Below, piece by piece: positions 1-5,610 of a DNA stretch of 8,704 nt. The notes under the pieces were generated by a model, which saw only the letters and a list, made by a program, of their open reading frames with translations, did no database searches and was not told the origin of the DNA. Position numbers and translations under genes: made by a program. Source of the DNA: Streptococcus pseudopneumoniae ATCC BAA-960 = CCUG 49455 (GTDB lineage Bacteria; Bacillota; Bacilli; Lactobacillales; Streptococcaceae); contig NZ_MWSM01000025.1 in assembly GCF_002087075.1 (NCBI RefSeq), forward strand, positions 11,070-19,773, read 5' to 3'. Within the stretch, counting starts at the first letter, position 1. Every line of letters starts with the position of its first letter.

Positions 1-64
1 TCAGTTACATATATCTACGGCAAGGCGAAGCTGACGCGGTTTGAAGAGATTTTCGAAGAGTATA
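1..64 (-). repeat. BOX element, boxA end, cut by window edge
   Basis: This is the boxA module of a pneumococcal BOX repeat, read on the minus strand. Positions 15-36 match the BOX-PCR primer core with one mismatch (a for c at 29). The rest of the element, boxB and boxC, would lie to the left of the window. It matches the complete copy at 1063-1213 almost base for base and ends at the same gagta(t) boundary. It sits directly upstream of the promoter of the first gene. Confidence 0.9.
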
Positions 65-74
65 AAGTTTGTTT

Positions 75-103
75 TTGTATCTTTCAGAAAAATAAGGTAT
101 ACT
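75..103 (+). promoter_or_regulatory. Predicted sigma-A promoter of the DUF4299-like gene
   Basis: A -35 box TTGTAT (75-80) and a -10 box TATACT (98-103) are separated by 17 bases. The -35 is weak (its first three bases match); the -10 is good. Transcription would start near 109-111, inside the cre site at 106-121. Confidence 0.6.
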
Positions 104-105
104 GT

Positions 106-121
106 ATGTAAACGATTTCAA
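106..121 (+). promoter_or_regulatory. Catabolite-responsive element (cre), CcpA binding site
   Basis: ATGTAAACGATTTCAA matches the cre consensus WTGNNARCGNWWWCAW at every position. It begins three bases after the -10 box and covers the predicted transcription start. In Gram-positive bacteria, CcpA bound at this location normally represses. The inference is that the following gene is repressed when preferred sugars are abundant. Confidence 0.7.
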
Positions 122-133
122 AGGAGTCCAGTT

Positions 134-994
134 ATGGAGAAAACAATTTTTATTCCAAATAAACAGAGCATTTTAGGAGAACAGGAAATTTTGACTGCCA
201 AGTCCATCTTGGCCTTGGTAGATGGTTTGGAGTCACATAGCTATGATGCTGTCTATCTCCGTCAGCCTCTTAACCGTCTCGAGTATATCGAGTGTGCGAT
301 AGTGGGGCAATCACAATTTCTTTTTAAAGTCAGTTATGCTGATGGTCAAAAGGCTTACCGTGTCGATCTTCCTGACCTACTCACGAAGACAGACTGGGAG
401 ATCATCAAGTCATTTTTAGATGCTTTGCTTGCTTATACAGGGACTGATATTGAAGGGCTAGATGGTTTTGATTTTGAAGCTTATTTCCAAGCAAGTATTC
501 AAGCCCATCTGACAGATAATGCAGTTCGTTTTACGATTTGCCAAGGAATTTTTAATCCTATTTTCTTTAGTCATGAGGACTTGAAAAGCTTTTTAGAGGA
601 AGATGGTTTGGCTCAGTTTGAAGCGCGTGTGCGTGCGGTTCAAGAGACCGATGCTTACTTTGCAAGAGTTTCCTTCTATCAGGATGGAGAAGGCCAAGTG
701 CACGGTGTTTACCATCTGGCTCAAGGAGTCAAGACTGTTTTACCGGAAGAACCATTTGTGCCTGCAGCTTATATTGAGCAATTGGTGGATAAGGAAGTGC
801 AGTGGGAGATTGACTTGGTTCAAATCACAGGAGATGGCTCTAAACCAGAAAACTATGAAGCCATTGCTCGCTTGGACTATGCCAAATTCCTAGAGTCACT
901 ACCATCAGCATTTTACCACCAACTAGACGCCAATCAATTAGAAGTGCAACCCATCTTAGACAAAGATTTTAAAACATTAGCACAAGAAAAGTGA
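134..994 (+). CDS. Conserved streptococcal protein of unknown function, DUF4299-like
   Basis: A 286-residue, acidic, soluble-looking protein with no signal peptide and no membrane segment. The N-terminus (MEKTIFIPNKQSILG) resembles what I recall of the streptococcal DUF4299 family; that assignment is from memory and only moderately sure. No catalytic motif is visible, so no function is proposed. The ATG at 134 is chosen because AAGGAG (121-126) lies seven bases upstream. The open frame runs back to an ATG at 41, but that would start translation inside the BOX repeat and upstream of the promoter. The gene is monocistronic, with its own promoter and terminator, and a cre site over the transcription start suggests carbon-catabolite control. 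The position fits TIGR4 SP_0096, from memory. Confidence 0.75.
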   Translation: MEKTIFIPNKQSILGEQEILTAKSILALVDGLESHSYDAVYLRQPLNRLEYIECAIVGQSQFLFKVSYADGQKAYRVDLPDLLTKTDWEIIKSFLDALLAYTGTDIEGLDGFDFEAYFQASIQAHLTDNAVRFTICQGIFNPIFFSHEDLKSFLEEDGLAQFEARVRAVQETDAYFARVSFYQDGEGQVHGVYHLAQGVKTVLPEEPFVPAAYIEQLVDKEVQWEIDLVQITGDGSKPENYEAIARLDYAKFLESLPSAFYHQLDANQLEVQPILDKDFKTLAQEK

Positions 995-999
995 AGCAG

Positions 1000-1025
1000 A
1001 AGCAGGTCAATCGACTTGCTTTTTT
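1000..1025 (+). terminator. Rho-independent terminator of the DUF4299-like gene
   Basis: AAGCAGGTC (1000-1008) pairs with GACTTGCTT (1013-1021) through nine pairs, one of them G-U, around a four-base loop. The run of six T at 1020-1025 overlaps the end of the stem. It begins six bases after the stop codon. Confidence 0.8.
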
Positions 1026-1032
1026 GACATAG

Positions 1033-1057
1033 AAAAAATCCTGCCATGGAAGACAGG
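1033..1057 (-). terminator. Rho-independent terminator, minus strand
   Basis: On the minus strand, CCTGTC pairs with GGCAGG (one G-U pair) around a six-base loop, followed by ATTTTTT. The stem spans 1040-1057 and the T-run is the complement of 1033-1038. It would end minus-strand transcripts that leave the gene at 1219-2283 and pass through the BOX. It lies seven bases from the plus-strand terminator at 1000-1025, so the two insulate this convergent junction in both directions. Confidence 0.65.
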
Positions 1058-1062
1058 GTTGC

Positions 1063-1213
1063 TACTCAATGAAAATCAAAGAGCAAACTAGGAAGCTAGC
1101 CGCAGGCTGCTCAAAACACTGTTTTGAGGTTGTAGATAAGACTGACAAAGTCAGGAACATATATCTACGGTAAGGCGAAGCTGACGTGGTTTGAAGAGAT
1201 TTTCGAAGAGTAT
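1063..1213 (-). repeat. Complete BOX element (boxA-boxB-boxC, minus orientation)
   Basis: Read on the minus strand, boxA covers about 1157-1213, boxB about 1110-1156 and boxC about 1063-1109. The boxA primer core is at 1165-1186 with two mismatches. Internal hairpins are visible: CTCAAAA/TTTTGAG (1110-1128) in boxB, and CTGAC/GTCAG with a three-base loop (1142-1154) at the boxB-boxA junction. It carries a single boxB unit. It ends five bases from the stop codon of the neighbouring minus-strand gene and precedes the minus-strand terminator, so it should be transcribed as 3' UTR. BOX elements are regarded as non-autonomous miniature mobile repeats. Confidence 0.92.
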
Positions 1214-1218
1214 GAAGT

Positions 1219-2283
1219 TTAAAGAAAGGCTAAGATACGAAGATAATCTCCAATCAGTGCCACTTCAGCTACAAAGAAGAGGAGGATAATGACTCCGTTC
1301 ACAAGGACAGACAAGAATAATTGATAGAAGGAGTCGCTTTCACTTGCTTGACTAGGTCTCGTAATGATATGGAGGCTAGCAAGCAGAATGATTCCAATGC
1401 TAATCACACACAAAAGGGCTGAAAATCGTAGGCTATCAAAGAAGGCAAAGAAACTAGCAATGGCAGTTAGGAAGATTGGAATTGCCAAGAGTTGACTATA
1501 TTGTTGGAGAATCTTTTCCAGCGTCCAGTTCTTGTCTTGGTAGATAAATCGTCTCACAACGAAACTACCCAAGAGGAATGAAAAGAAGAAGAGTGTTGTT
1601 GCTACTAGGATAGAGATGATAGAAAAGAGAGTTAAAGGTGCTAGTTGCTCAGGGAAGTGGCTGTTTATGGTTGCTATATGTCCATAGTAAGCATGTTTGA
1701 TGTGGTAGATACTAAAGAAAAAGGAAGATGAAGAAAATAGAATGAGCAAGAGAAAGGCTGTGTAGCTGTGTGTGCTACTTGTTTCAAGCTTGCTTGTAGG
1801 AGATTTGATTGCTTCCACTAGCCAAGACCAAAAATCAAGCACTTGCTCTTTCCATTTATCCCTAGATTTTGGAGCTTGGTCGGGGATATAAGGACTTTCT
1901 AAAGATTTACTGAGAAGAAGAGGCTCTTTCGTGGTTGCTTTTTGCTGAGGAAGAGCTTCTTGGCTCTCTTCAGCTATAGTGACTTTTTCTGTTTCTTTAG
2001 AAAGGTCTGGCTCTTCTTCACTAGAATTAGATGCCTTCTTTTCTTTTATTTCTGTTCTCGCTTCACCGTCTTCAGGAGTTTCAATTGTCTCTTCTTGCTG
2101 GCTTTCCAATTCGACTGCAGTTTGAGAGACTTCCTCCTCTAACTGAGTATTTTTTTCAATTGGTGTATCGAGATCGGCTATCCTTTCTTCAGCCTTGTCT
2201 GCAAGCTCTTGAGCTTGCTCTTCAGGCTTGTTCTTGCTTGTTGTTTTTACAAAATCATTACTTTCAAACCATTCTTGTTTCAT
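1219..2283 (-). CDS. Membrane protein with acidic cytoplasmic N-terminal region and five membrane segments
   Basis: A 354-residue protein in two parts. Residues 1 to about 140 are low-complexity, rich in Glu, Lys, Ser and Thr, and probably disordered. Residues about 173-345 hold five hydrophobic segments (about 173-194, 217-243, 263-284, 286-307, 319-345). I believe this belongs to a streptococcal family named DUF6574, distantly like Yip1 membrane domains, but I am not certain. No enzyme motif is visible. The ATG is well supported by AAAGGAGG nine bases upstream. It lies directly downstream of the PadR-DUF1700-DUF4097 genes on the same strand, with its own promoter and no visible terminator between, so it may receive both its own and read-through transcription. 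The position fits TIGR4 SP_0097. A role in the envelope with those genes is inferred from position only. Confidence 0.8.
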   Translation of the reverse strand: MKQEWFESNDFVKTTSKNKPEEQAQELADKAEERIADLDTPIEKNTQLEEEVSQTAVELESQQEETIETPEDGEARTEIKEKKASNSSEEEPDLSKETEKVTIAEESQEALPQQKATTKEPLLLSKSLESPYIPDQAPKSRDKWKEQVLDFWSWLVEAIKSPTSKLETSSTHSYTAFLLLILFSSSSFFFSIYHIKHAYYGHIATINSHFPEQLAPLTLFSIISILVATTLFFFSFLLGSFVVRRFIYQDKNWTLEKILQQYSQLLAIPIFLTAIASFFAFFDSLRFSALLCVISIGIILLASLHIITRPSQASESDSFYQLFLSVLVNGVIILLFFVAEVALIGDYLRILAFL

Positions 2284-2319
2284 GGTAGAACCTCCTTTTA
2301 GTTAGATAAATATGTTTCC

Positions 2320-2348
2320 ATAGTAGCAGATGTAAGCGTTTTTGTCAA
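2320..2348 (-). promoter_or_regulatory. Predicted promoter of the five-membrane-segment protein gene
   Basis: On the minus strand there is a perfect TTGACA (2343-2348), a 17-base spacer, and an extended -10 TGCTACTAT whose hexamer is at 2320-2325. The -35 box contains the TGA stop codon (2345-2347) of the upstream DUF4097 gene. The RBS and ATG follow about 30 bases after the predicted start. Confidence 0.75.
2330..2345. promoter_or_regulatory. Imperfect cre-like site between -35 and -10
   Basis: ATGTAAGCGTTTTTGT matches 14 of 16 positions of WTGNNARCGNWWWCAW, failing at the conserved CA near the right end. It occupies most of the spacer of the promoter at 2320-2348, where a bound repressor would block RNA polymerase. 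The mismatches fall on conserved bases, so this is a weak call. Confidence 0.3.
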
Positions 2349-3256
2349 CGTCTGATTGGTGTGGATATTAGTTCAATATCATCATCAGATCTCGCAATGA
2401 GTTGATCCTTGACATCGGTTTTTTCAGTTTTGTAAGGGTTGCTTAATTCCGTGCCTCTTGATTCAGGCTCTTCCCTTGTGAATTGGAAGATAGAACCGTA
2501 GTTACTTGAGATGTCCCAGTTAATTCGTTGGTTTTCTTTCTGGTCTAGGATGATTCTGAGATAATCTTTGGCAGTCAGTTCAACCTTACCATGAACTTGG
2601 ATATTTTCAGCGTGGAAGTGATTCTCTGTTGACTCTAGCTGACTATCTGTAATATCTGTATCAAAGATATTAACGATATTGGGCGTTGTGAGTTTACTGT
2701 TTTTGATACGACTTCCTTCAATTCGGAGGATATAGCTGTTTGTATTGAGGGTCGCATTTTCAAGGCTAGCATTTATGATGGTGGTTTGTCCACGATTGCT
2801 TGAGATGTTGATCCCTTTTAGAGTTCTCCCTTTTGGCAGTCTGATGATGACATCATTAAAACGATTAGATGAACTACTTACAATATGGAGAATCCCATCA
2901 ATTCCAGAAGAGATAAATGGACTTTCAGACAGTTTCTTATCAGTGAGACTCAGAGTTCTATCGTTCTGATTGGTGATAAGATCATGGTGAGCAGAAAGTG
3001 ATGGATGGTAAGAAATGTGGATTTGATCATCGAAAGAGTCTGTGATGGTCAGTGCGTGTTGATGGAGAGTAATCTCTAGATTTTCGACTTCCTTGCCAAA
3101 GGTTAGCTCTTCCGTACGGCTATCATAGACAGGTTCTTTGGACATGGAAAGTAGGCTCTTGATTCCGTCAGATTGGATGCCTACAAAGAGCAGGATAAAG
3201 CCGATAACGGTAGTCACCACACCAAAAATGAGAAATCCTTTTGTCAATTTACGCAT
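2345..3256 (-). CDS. DUF4097-family membrane-anchored protein (beta-strand-rich)
   Basis: A 303-residue protein with a single N-terminal membrane segment (about residues 7-26). A long domain follows, made of alternating hydrophobic and polar short strands, clearest at about 130-235. This is the appearance of the DUF4097 putative-adhesin/beta-helix family, usually found with DUF1700 and PadR genes. The segment has no signal-peptidase-like cleavage site I trust, so the domain probably sits outside the cell on a membrane anchor. The ATG at 3256 is preferred over an in-frame upstream ATG at 3307 because AGAGGTGA precedes it at good spacing and it overlaps the upstream stop by only eight bases (ATGCGTAA). 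The tail from about residue 262 is charged and less regular. The position fits TIGR4 SP_0098. The function is unknown; sensing or buffering envelope state with the DUF1700 partner is inference. Confidence 0.82.
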   Translation of the reverse strand: MRKLTKGFLIFGVVTTVIGFILLFVGIQSDGIKSLLSMSKEPVYDSRTEELTFGKEVENLEITLHQHALTITDSFDDQIHISYHPSLSAHHDLITNQNDRTLSLTDKKLSESPFISSGIDGILHIVSSSSNRFNDVIIRLPKGRTLKGINISSNRGQTTIINASLENATLNTNSYILRIEGSRIKNSKLTTPNIVNIFDTDITDSQLESTENHFHAENIQVHGKVELTAKDYLRIILDQKENQRINWDISSNYGSIFQFTREEPESRGTELSNPYKTEKTDVKDQLIARSDDDIELISTPIRR

Positions 3257-3842
3257 GCTGGTCACCTCTCTTTCCTTTTTTAAGAACAAATTGCACCAGG
3301 CGAACAATGAGTAGACCGAAGAAGCGGGCTACATAGGAAATACCTAGTAAGACTAGTGAAGAAGCACCGATAGCCAGTAAACCAGAACCGAAAATCAAGA
3401 TAAAGGCTGATTTGGCTTGGGCTAAGACAGTGAAACTTTCAACTAAAAATAGGAATCCGCCGATGATACCCAGTATGGAAACTGCAAAGAAAGCCAGAAT
3501 AACAGTCAAAGCGGCTACAAGGATTGCGAACAGGGACACGAGGATGGCGATTCCCAGAGGAATACCGATGGGTGCTGCAAGGAGGGCTAACAAGGCGATA
3601 TGTAAAATTTGTCGGTTATTTTTTTGAGCAGGTGCCTCATTGATTTTTTTATCGAGAAGATTAGAGAGAACTTCGTGGGCTGCTTCTTTGGGAGTTCCCA
3701 AGCTAGCGATGAGTTCTTCTTCTCCTTCGACTCCAGCATCGTCAAAGAGTTCCCTGAAATAGTCCATGGCTTCAATTTGGTCAGCCTGAGGCAGTTTTTT
3801 GAGATAGAGTTCTAGCTGAGTCAGGTATTCAGTTCTTGTCAT
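3249..3842 (-). CDS. DUF1700/HAAS-domain membrane protein
   Basis: A 197-residue protein. Residues 1 to about 65 form the helical HAAS domain typical of DUF1700 proteins, starting MTRTEYLTQLELYLKKLP and containing the signature run DYFRELFDDAG around 27-37 and a LGTP turn at 48-51. Residues about 78-185 are strongly hydrophobic and fit four or so membrane helices, followed by a basic cytoplasmic tail (KKGKRG). The family is commonly encoded beside PadR regulators and is thought to link a small cytoplasmic domain to membrane events; the signal is unknown. The start overlaps the end of the PadR gene by 14 bases and AGGGAG lies upstream at workable spacing, indicating translational coupling. The stop overlaps the start of the DUF4097 gene by eight bases. 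The position fits TIGR4 SP_0099. Confidence 0.88.
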   Translation of the reverse strand: MTRTEYLTQLELYLKKLPQADQIEAMDYFRELFDDAGVEGEEELIASLGTPKEAAHEVLSNLLDKKINEAPAQKNNRQILHIALLALLAAPIGIPLGIAILVSLFAILVAALTVILAFFAVSILGIIGGFLFLVESFTVLAQAKSAFILIFGSGLLAIGASSLVLLGISYVARFFGLLIVRLVQFVLKKGKRGDQHA

Positions 3843-4155
3843 GGCGGATACTCCCTTCTATGATGCCATTGATGGTGTCTGTATAGAGTGCCCATTCATC
3901 TTTTAGGGTCAAGAGCTGCTCTATACCACCGTTTGTCAAGGAGTAGTATTTGCGCATGCGACCTTGGAACTCTCTAGAATAGGTTGTCAGAAAGCTATTG
4001 CCTTCCAATTTTTTGAGAATGGGATAGAGTGTGGATTCTTTGATATTAGCGATCAGCTTAATGGTTTGGCTAATCTCATAACCATAAGAATCACCCTGCT
4101 CCAGTACGGCCAAGATGAGAAATTCAATCAAGGCAGAGGATGTTGGAAAGTACAT
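3829..4155 (-). CDS. PadR-family transcriptional repressor
   Basis: A 108-residue PadR regulator of the short type (winged helix plus a short dimerisation tail). Family signatures are visible: LIEFLILAVLEQGDSYGYEI at about 9-28, the recognition helix ESTLYPILKKLE at about 40-51, and the wing ending GRMRKYYSLT at about 65-74. An almost perfect Shine-Dalgarno (AAAGGAGGT) lies a few bases before the ATG. It is the first gene of an overlapping operon with the DUF1700 and DUF4097 genes. PadR proteins often repress their own operon and are released by small molecules or cell-envelope cues. The dyad at 4174-4209, right at the predicted transcription start, fits autoregulation. The position fits TIGR4 SP_0100. 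No ligand can be read from the sequence. Confidence 0.92.
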   Translation of the reverse strand: MYFPTSSALIEFLILAVLEQGDSYGYEISQTIKLIANIKESTLYPILKKLEGNSFLTTYSREFQGRMRKYYSLTNGGIEQLLTLKDEWALYTDTINGIIEGSIRHDKN

Positions 4156-4172
4156 GGGAAACCTCCTTTTCT

Positions 4173-4196
4173 AATGTGTAAGATTTTTATATATAA
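4173..4196 (+). repeat. Direct repeat, copy 1 (flanks PadR promoter)
   Basis: These 24 bases are repeated at 4245-4268 with a single difference. The copies start 72 bases apart. Each contains ATGTGTA, six bases, then the self-complementary TTATATATAA. The PadR promoter lies between them. Confidence 0.85.
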
Positions 4197-4209
4197 TTTT
4201 TCTACACAT
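4174..4209. promoter_or_regulatory. Candidate PadR operator (36-bp dyad)
   Basis: The outer arms ATGTGTA (4174-4180) and TACACAT (4203-4209) are perfect complements, and the centre TTATATATAA (4187-4196) is itself palindromic; six non-pairing bases separate each arm from the centre. Many known PadR operators have ATGT and ACAT ends. The dyad starts at the predicted transcription start of the PadR operon and runs to just before the RBS, where a bound protein would block transcription. Binding by this particular PadR is inference. Confidence 0.55.
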
Positions 4210-4211
4210 AC

Positions 4212-4240
4212 ATTGTACATCTAAAAGAAAGCCCTGTCAA
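4212..4240 (-). promoter_or_regulatory. Predicted promoter of the PadR-DUF1700-DUF4097 operon
   Basis: On the minus strand a perfect TTGACA (4235-4240), a 17-base spacer and TACAAT (4212-4217, five of six) give a strong sigma-A promoter. Transcription should start near 4205, inside the operator dyad. A promoter this good is usually held down by a repressor. Confidence 0.85.
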
Positions 4241-4244
4241 GAGA

Positions 4245-4268
4245 AATGTGTAAAATTTTTATATATAA
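4245..4268 (+). repeat. Direct repeat, copy 2 (upstream of PadR promoter)
   Basis: This is the second copy of the 24-base repeat, one base different from 4173-4196. It lies just upstream of the PadR -35 box and overlaps the T-tract of the transporter terminator. It has the left arm ATGTGTA and the TTATATATAA core but lacks a TACACAT right arm, so it is at most a half operator. Confidence 0.8.
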
Positions 4269-4295
4269 AAAACTTCTAGCTAAAACTAGAAGTTT
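4265..4295 (-). terminator. Rho-independent terminator of the MFS transporter gene
   Basis: On the minus strand AAACTTCTAG pairs with CTAGAAGTTT around a six-base loop (stem 4270-4295), and the right arm runs directly into further T. The stem overlaps the transporter stop codon (4294-4296). It is AT-rich, so termination may be incomplete and some transcripts may enter the PadR operon. Confidence 0.75.
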
Positions 4296-5460
4296 AAAGG
4301 ATCTTATCCGCTCTGTCCACTGTAAAGAGGGCCACAGTCATCAGGATATCGATGAGCAAGAGGGCAGCTACAGATGGTACCCAAGAGTGGAACAGGTCAA
4401 AACTGTAACCAAAGAGGGTTGGCCCAAAGGCTGCTAGGATATAGCCTCCTGTTTGAGATAGGCCGGACAATTGGGCTGTCTTTTCAGGGGCGCTTGTCTT
4501 GAGTGAAAAGTTGACCATGAGATAAGGGAAGAGGGCACTGGTTGCGGTTCCGATGAGGAGATGGATGGCAAGCCAGTAAATGAAATTATTGATTGGGAAA
4601 AAGAGCATGGAAATGCCGACCACACCAGCTAGTGAAACCAGAGTGAGCATGAGCTGACGGTTGCGAGTAGATAAACTGGTTGTCAGGCTTGGGATGGTCA
4701 TTGAAAAAGGAATGCTAATCAGAGAGAAGATAGAAGTCAGCAAGCCAGCTTCGTGACTGGATAGACCTGCATGGATAGACATGGTAGGTAACCAGGTCAT
4801 GACGGTGTAAAAGATCAAGGATTGAAAACCTGAAAAGATAATAATTGCCCAAACCTGTTTATTACGCATGACCTTTATTTGACTTTTTTGTTTGGTTTGT
4901 GGAGCTAGTCTATGATTATAGCGGTGATTTGGGAGCCAGACCAAAAAAGTTGCTAGACAGAGTAACGTGAGGAGGAGGATAAGTCCTTTCCAAGAACTGG
5001 CTTGTGTAATGGGCACAGCTAGATAGGAAGCCAGAGCCGTTGCAATCCCCATAGAGGTTACATATAAGGTGGTCAGAAAACCAATTTTCTTTGGTTGATT
5101 GGCTTGGATAAGACTAGGAAGCAGGACATTGATGACTGCGACACTTGCCCCAACCATCAAGGTTCCTAGATAGAGCAGGGGCAGATTGATTAGTCGAATA
5201 AGTGAGCCGATGGTCAAGAAGAAGAGGCTGTAGGTGAAGAGATGCTCCAAGCCGATTTTCTGAGCCAGTCGGGTAGAAAATGGTGAAAAGAGGGTAAACA
5301 TAAGGAGAGGCAGGCTGGTCAAGACACCAAGCGAACTAACTTCTACCTCTAGACCTTGCGAAATATTTCCCAAAATAATGGGTAAAACAGTAAAAGGAGT
5401 TCGCAAGGAAACACCAATCAGGATAATACCTGGAACAAAAAAGAGTGATTGCTTTTTCAT
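4294..5460 (-). CDS. MFS transporter, CynX/NimT-like
   Basis: A 388-residue major facilitator superfamily protein with about twelve hydrophobic segments in two halves. They are separated by a charged cytoplasmic loop around residues 180-200 (NHRYNHRLAPQTKQKSQIK). The beginning (GIILIGVSLRTPFTVLPIIL) and the loop RLAQKIG near residue 64 resemble the CynX/NimT branch (cyanate and 2-nitroimidazole transporters), where an N-terminal LRP/LRT motif is typical. The substrate cannot be read from sequence, and this branch is often mis-assigned to cyanate. Length is normal and the frame intact. The start is supported by AGAGGT five bases before the ATG. It has its own promoter and terminator, so it appears monocistronic, although it lies on the same strand as the PadR operon. 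The position fits TIGR4 SP_0101. Confidence 0.88.
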   Translation of the reverse strand: MKKQSLFFVPGIILIGVSLRTPFTVLPIILGNISQGLEVEVSSLGVLTSLPLLMFTLFSPFSTRLAQKIGLEHLFTYSLFFLTIGSLIRLINLPLLYLGTLMVGASVAVINVLLPSLIQANQPKKIGFLTTLYVTSMGIATALASYLAVPITQASSWKGLILLLTLLCLATFLVWLPNHRYNHRLAPQTKQKSQIKVMRNKQVWAIIIFSGFQSLIFYTVMTWLPTMSIHAGLSSHEAGLLTSIFSLISIPFSMTIPSLTTSLSTRNRQLMLTLVSLAGVVGISMLFFPINNFIYWLAIHLLIGTATSALFPYLMVNFSLKTSAPEKTAQLSGLSQTGGYILAAFGPTLFGYSFDLFHSWVPSVAALLLIDILMTVALFTVDRADKIL

Positions 5461-5495
5461 ATAATACCTCTTATAGCTGATTTTAATAACAGCTT

Positions 5496-5524
5496 ATTTT
5501 AAGGCTTTTTCACTATAATGTCAA
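5496..5524 (-). promoter_or_regulatory. Predicted promoter of the MFS transporter gene
   Basis: On the minus strand a perfect TTGACA (5519-5524), a 17-base spacer and TAAAAT (5496-5501) are followed about 30 bases later by AGAGGT and the ATG. A short inverted repeat AGCTG/CAGCT (5475-5479 and 5490-5494) lies between the -10 box and the RBS and could be an operator, but five base pairs is weak evidence. Confidence 0.8.
5514..5519 (+). promoter_or_regulatory. Possible -10 element for the glycosyltransferase gene
   Basis: A perfect TATAAT sits on the plus strand inside the spacer of the opposing transporter promoter. No convincing -35 box is found 16-18 bases upstream and there is no extended TG, so it may be weak or need an activator. 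If used, transcription starts near 5526. That rules out the ATG at 5518 as a start codon and leaves a leader of about 85 bases before the GTG at 5611. Confidence 0.4.
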
Positions 5525-5598
5525 GTAAGGTTTCTGGCTTTCAAGATAAAAATGGGAAAGTCTTGAAAATTATGATAGAATGGTGGAAGGAAAAATTC

Positions 5599-5604
5599 AG
5601 GAGA
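5599..5604 (+). promoter_or_regulatory. Shine-Dalgarno that decides the glycosyltransferase start
   Basis: AGGAGA is followed by six bases and then an in-frame GTG at 5611. Neither of the upstream in-frame ATG codons (5518, 5572) has a comparable site. Starting at 5611 gives MTQNVKSLLVSIVISAYNEE, the usual short lead-in before the first strand of a family 2 glycosyltransferase. Confidence 0.7.
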
Positions 5605-5610
5605 GTAGTA

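Noticed and set aside
41..133. Upstream extension of the first gene to an ATG at 41
   Set aside because: It would start in the BOX repeat and upstream of the promoter at 75-103. The ATG at 134 has a good ribosome site and begins the recognisable protein.
1063..1213. CRISPR array or insertion sequence remnant
   Set aside because: There are no regularly spaced identical repeats with unique spacers and no transposase coding. The modules match the BOX element.
3257..3307. Upstream extension of the DUF4097 gene (17 residues)
   Set aside because: The extension lies entirely in the DUF1700 coding region. The ATG at 3256 has AGAGGTGA at the right spacing and directly precedes the membrane anchor.
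4246..4437. Plus-strand open frame opposite the end of the transporter
   Set aside because: It starts in the direct repeat and terminator region, has no ribosome site, and is antisense to an intact transporter gene.
5475..5494. Operator for the transporter gene (AGCTG/CAGCT)
   Set aside because: Only five paired bases around a ten-base gap; too likely by chance in AT-rich DNA to list separately, so it is mentioned under the promoter.
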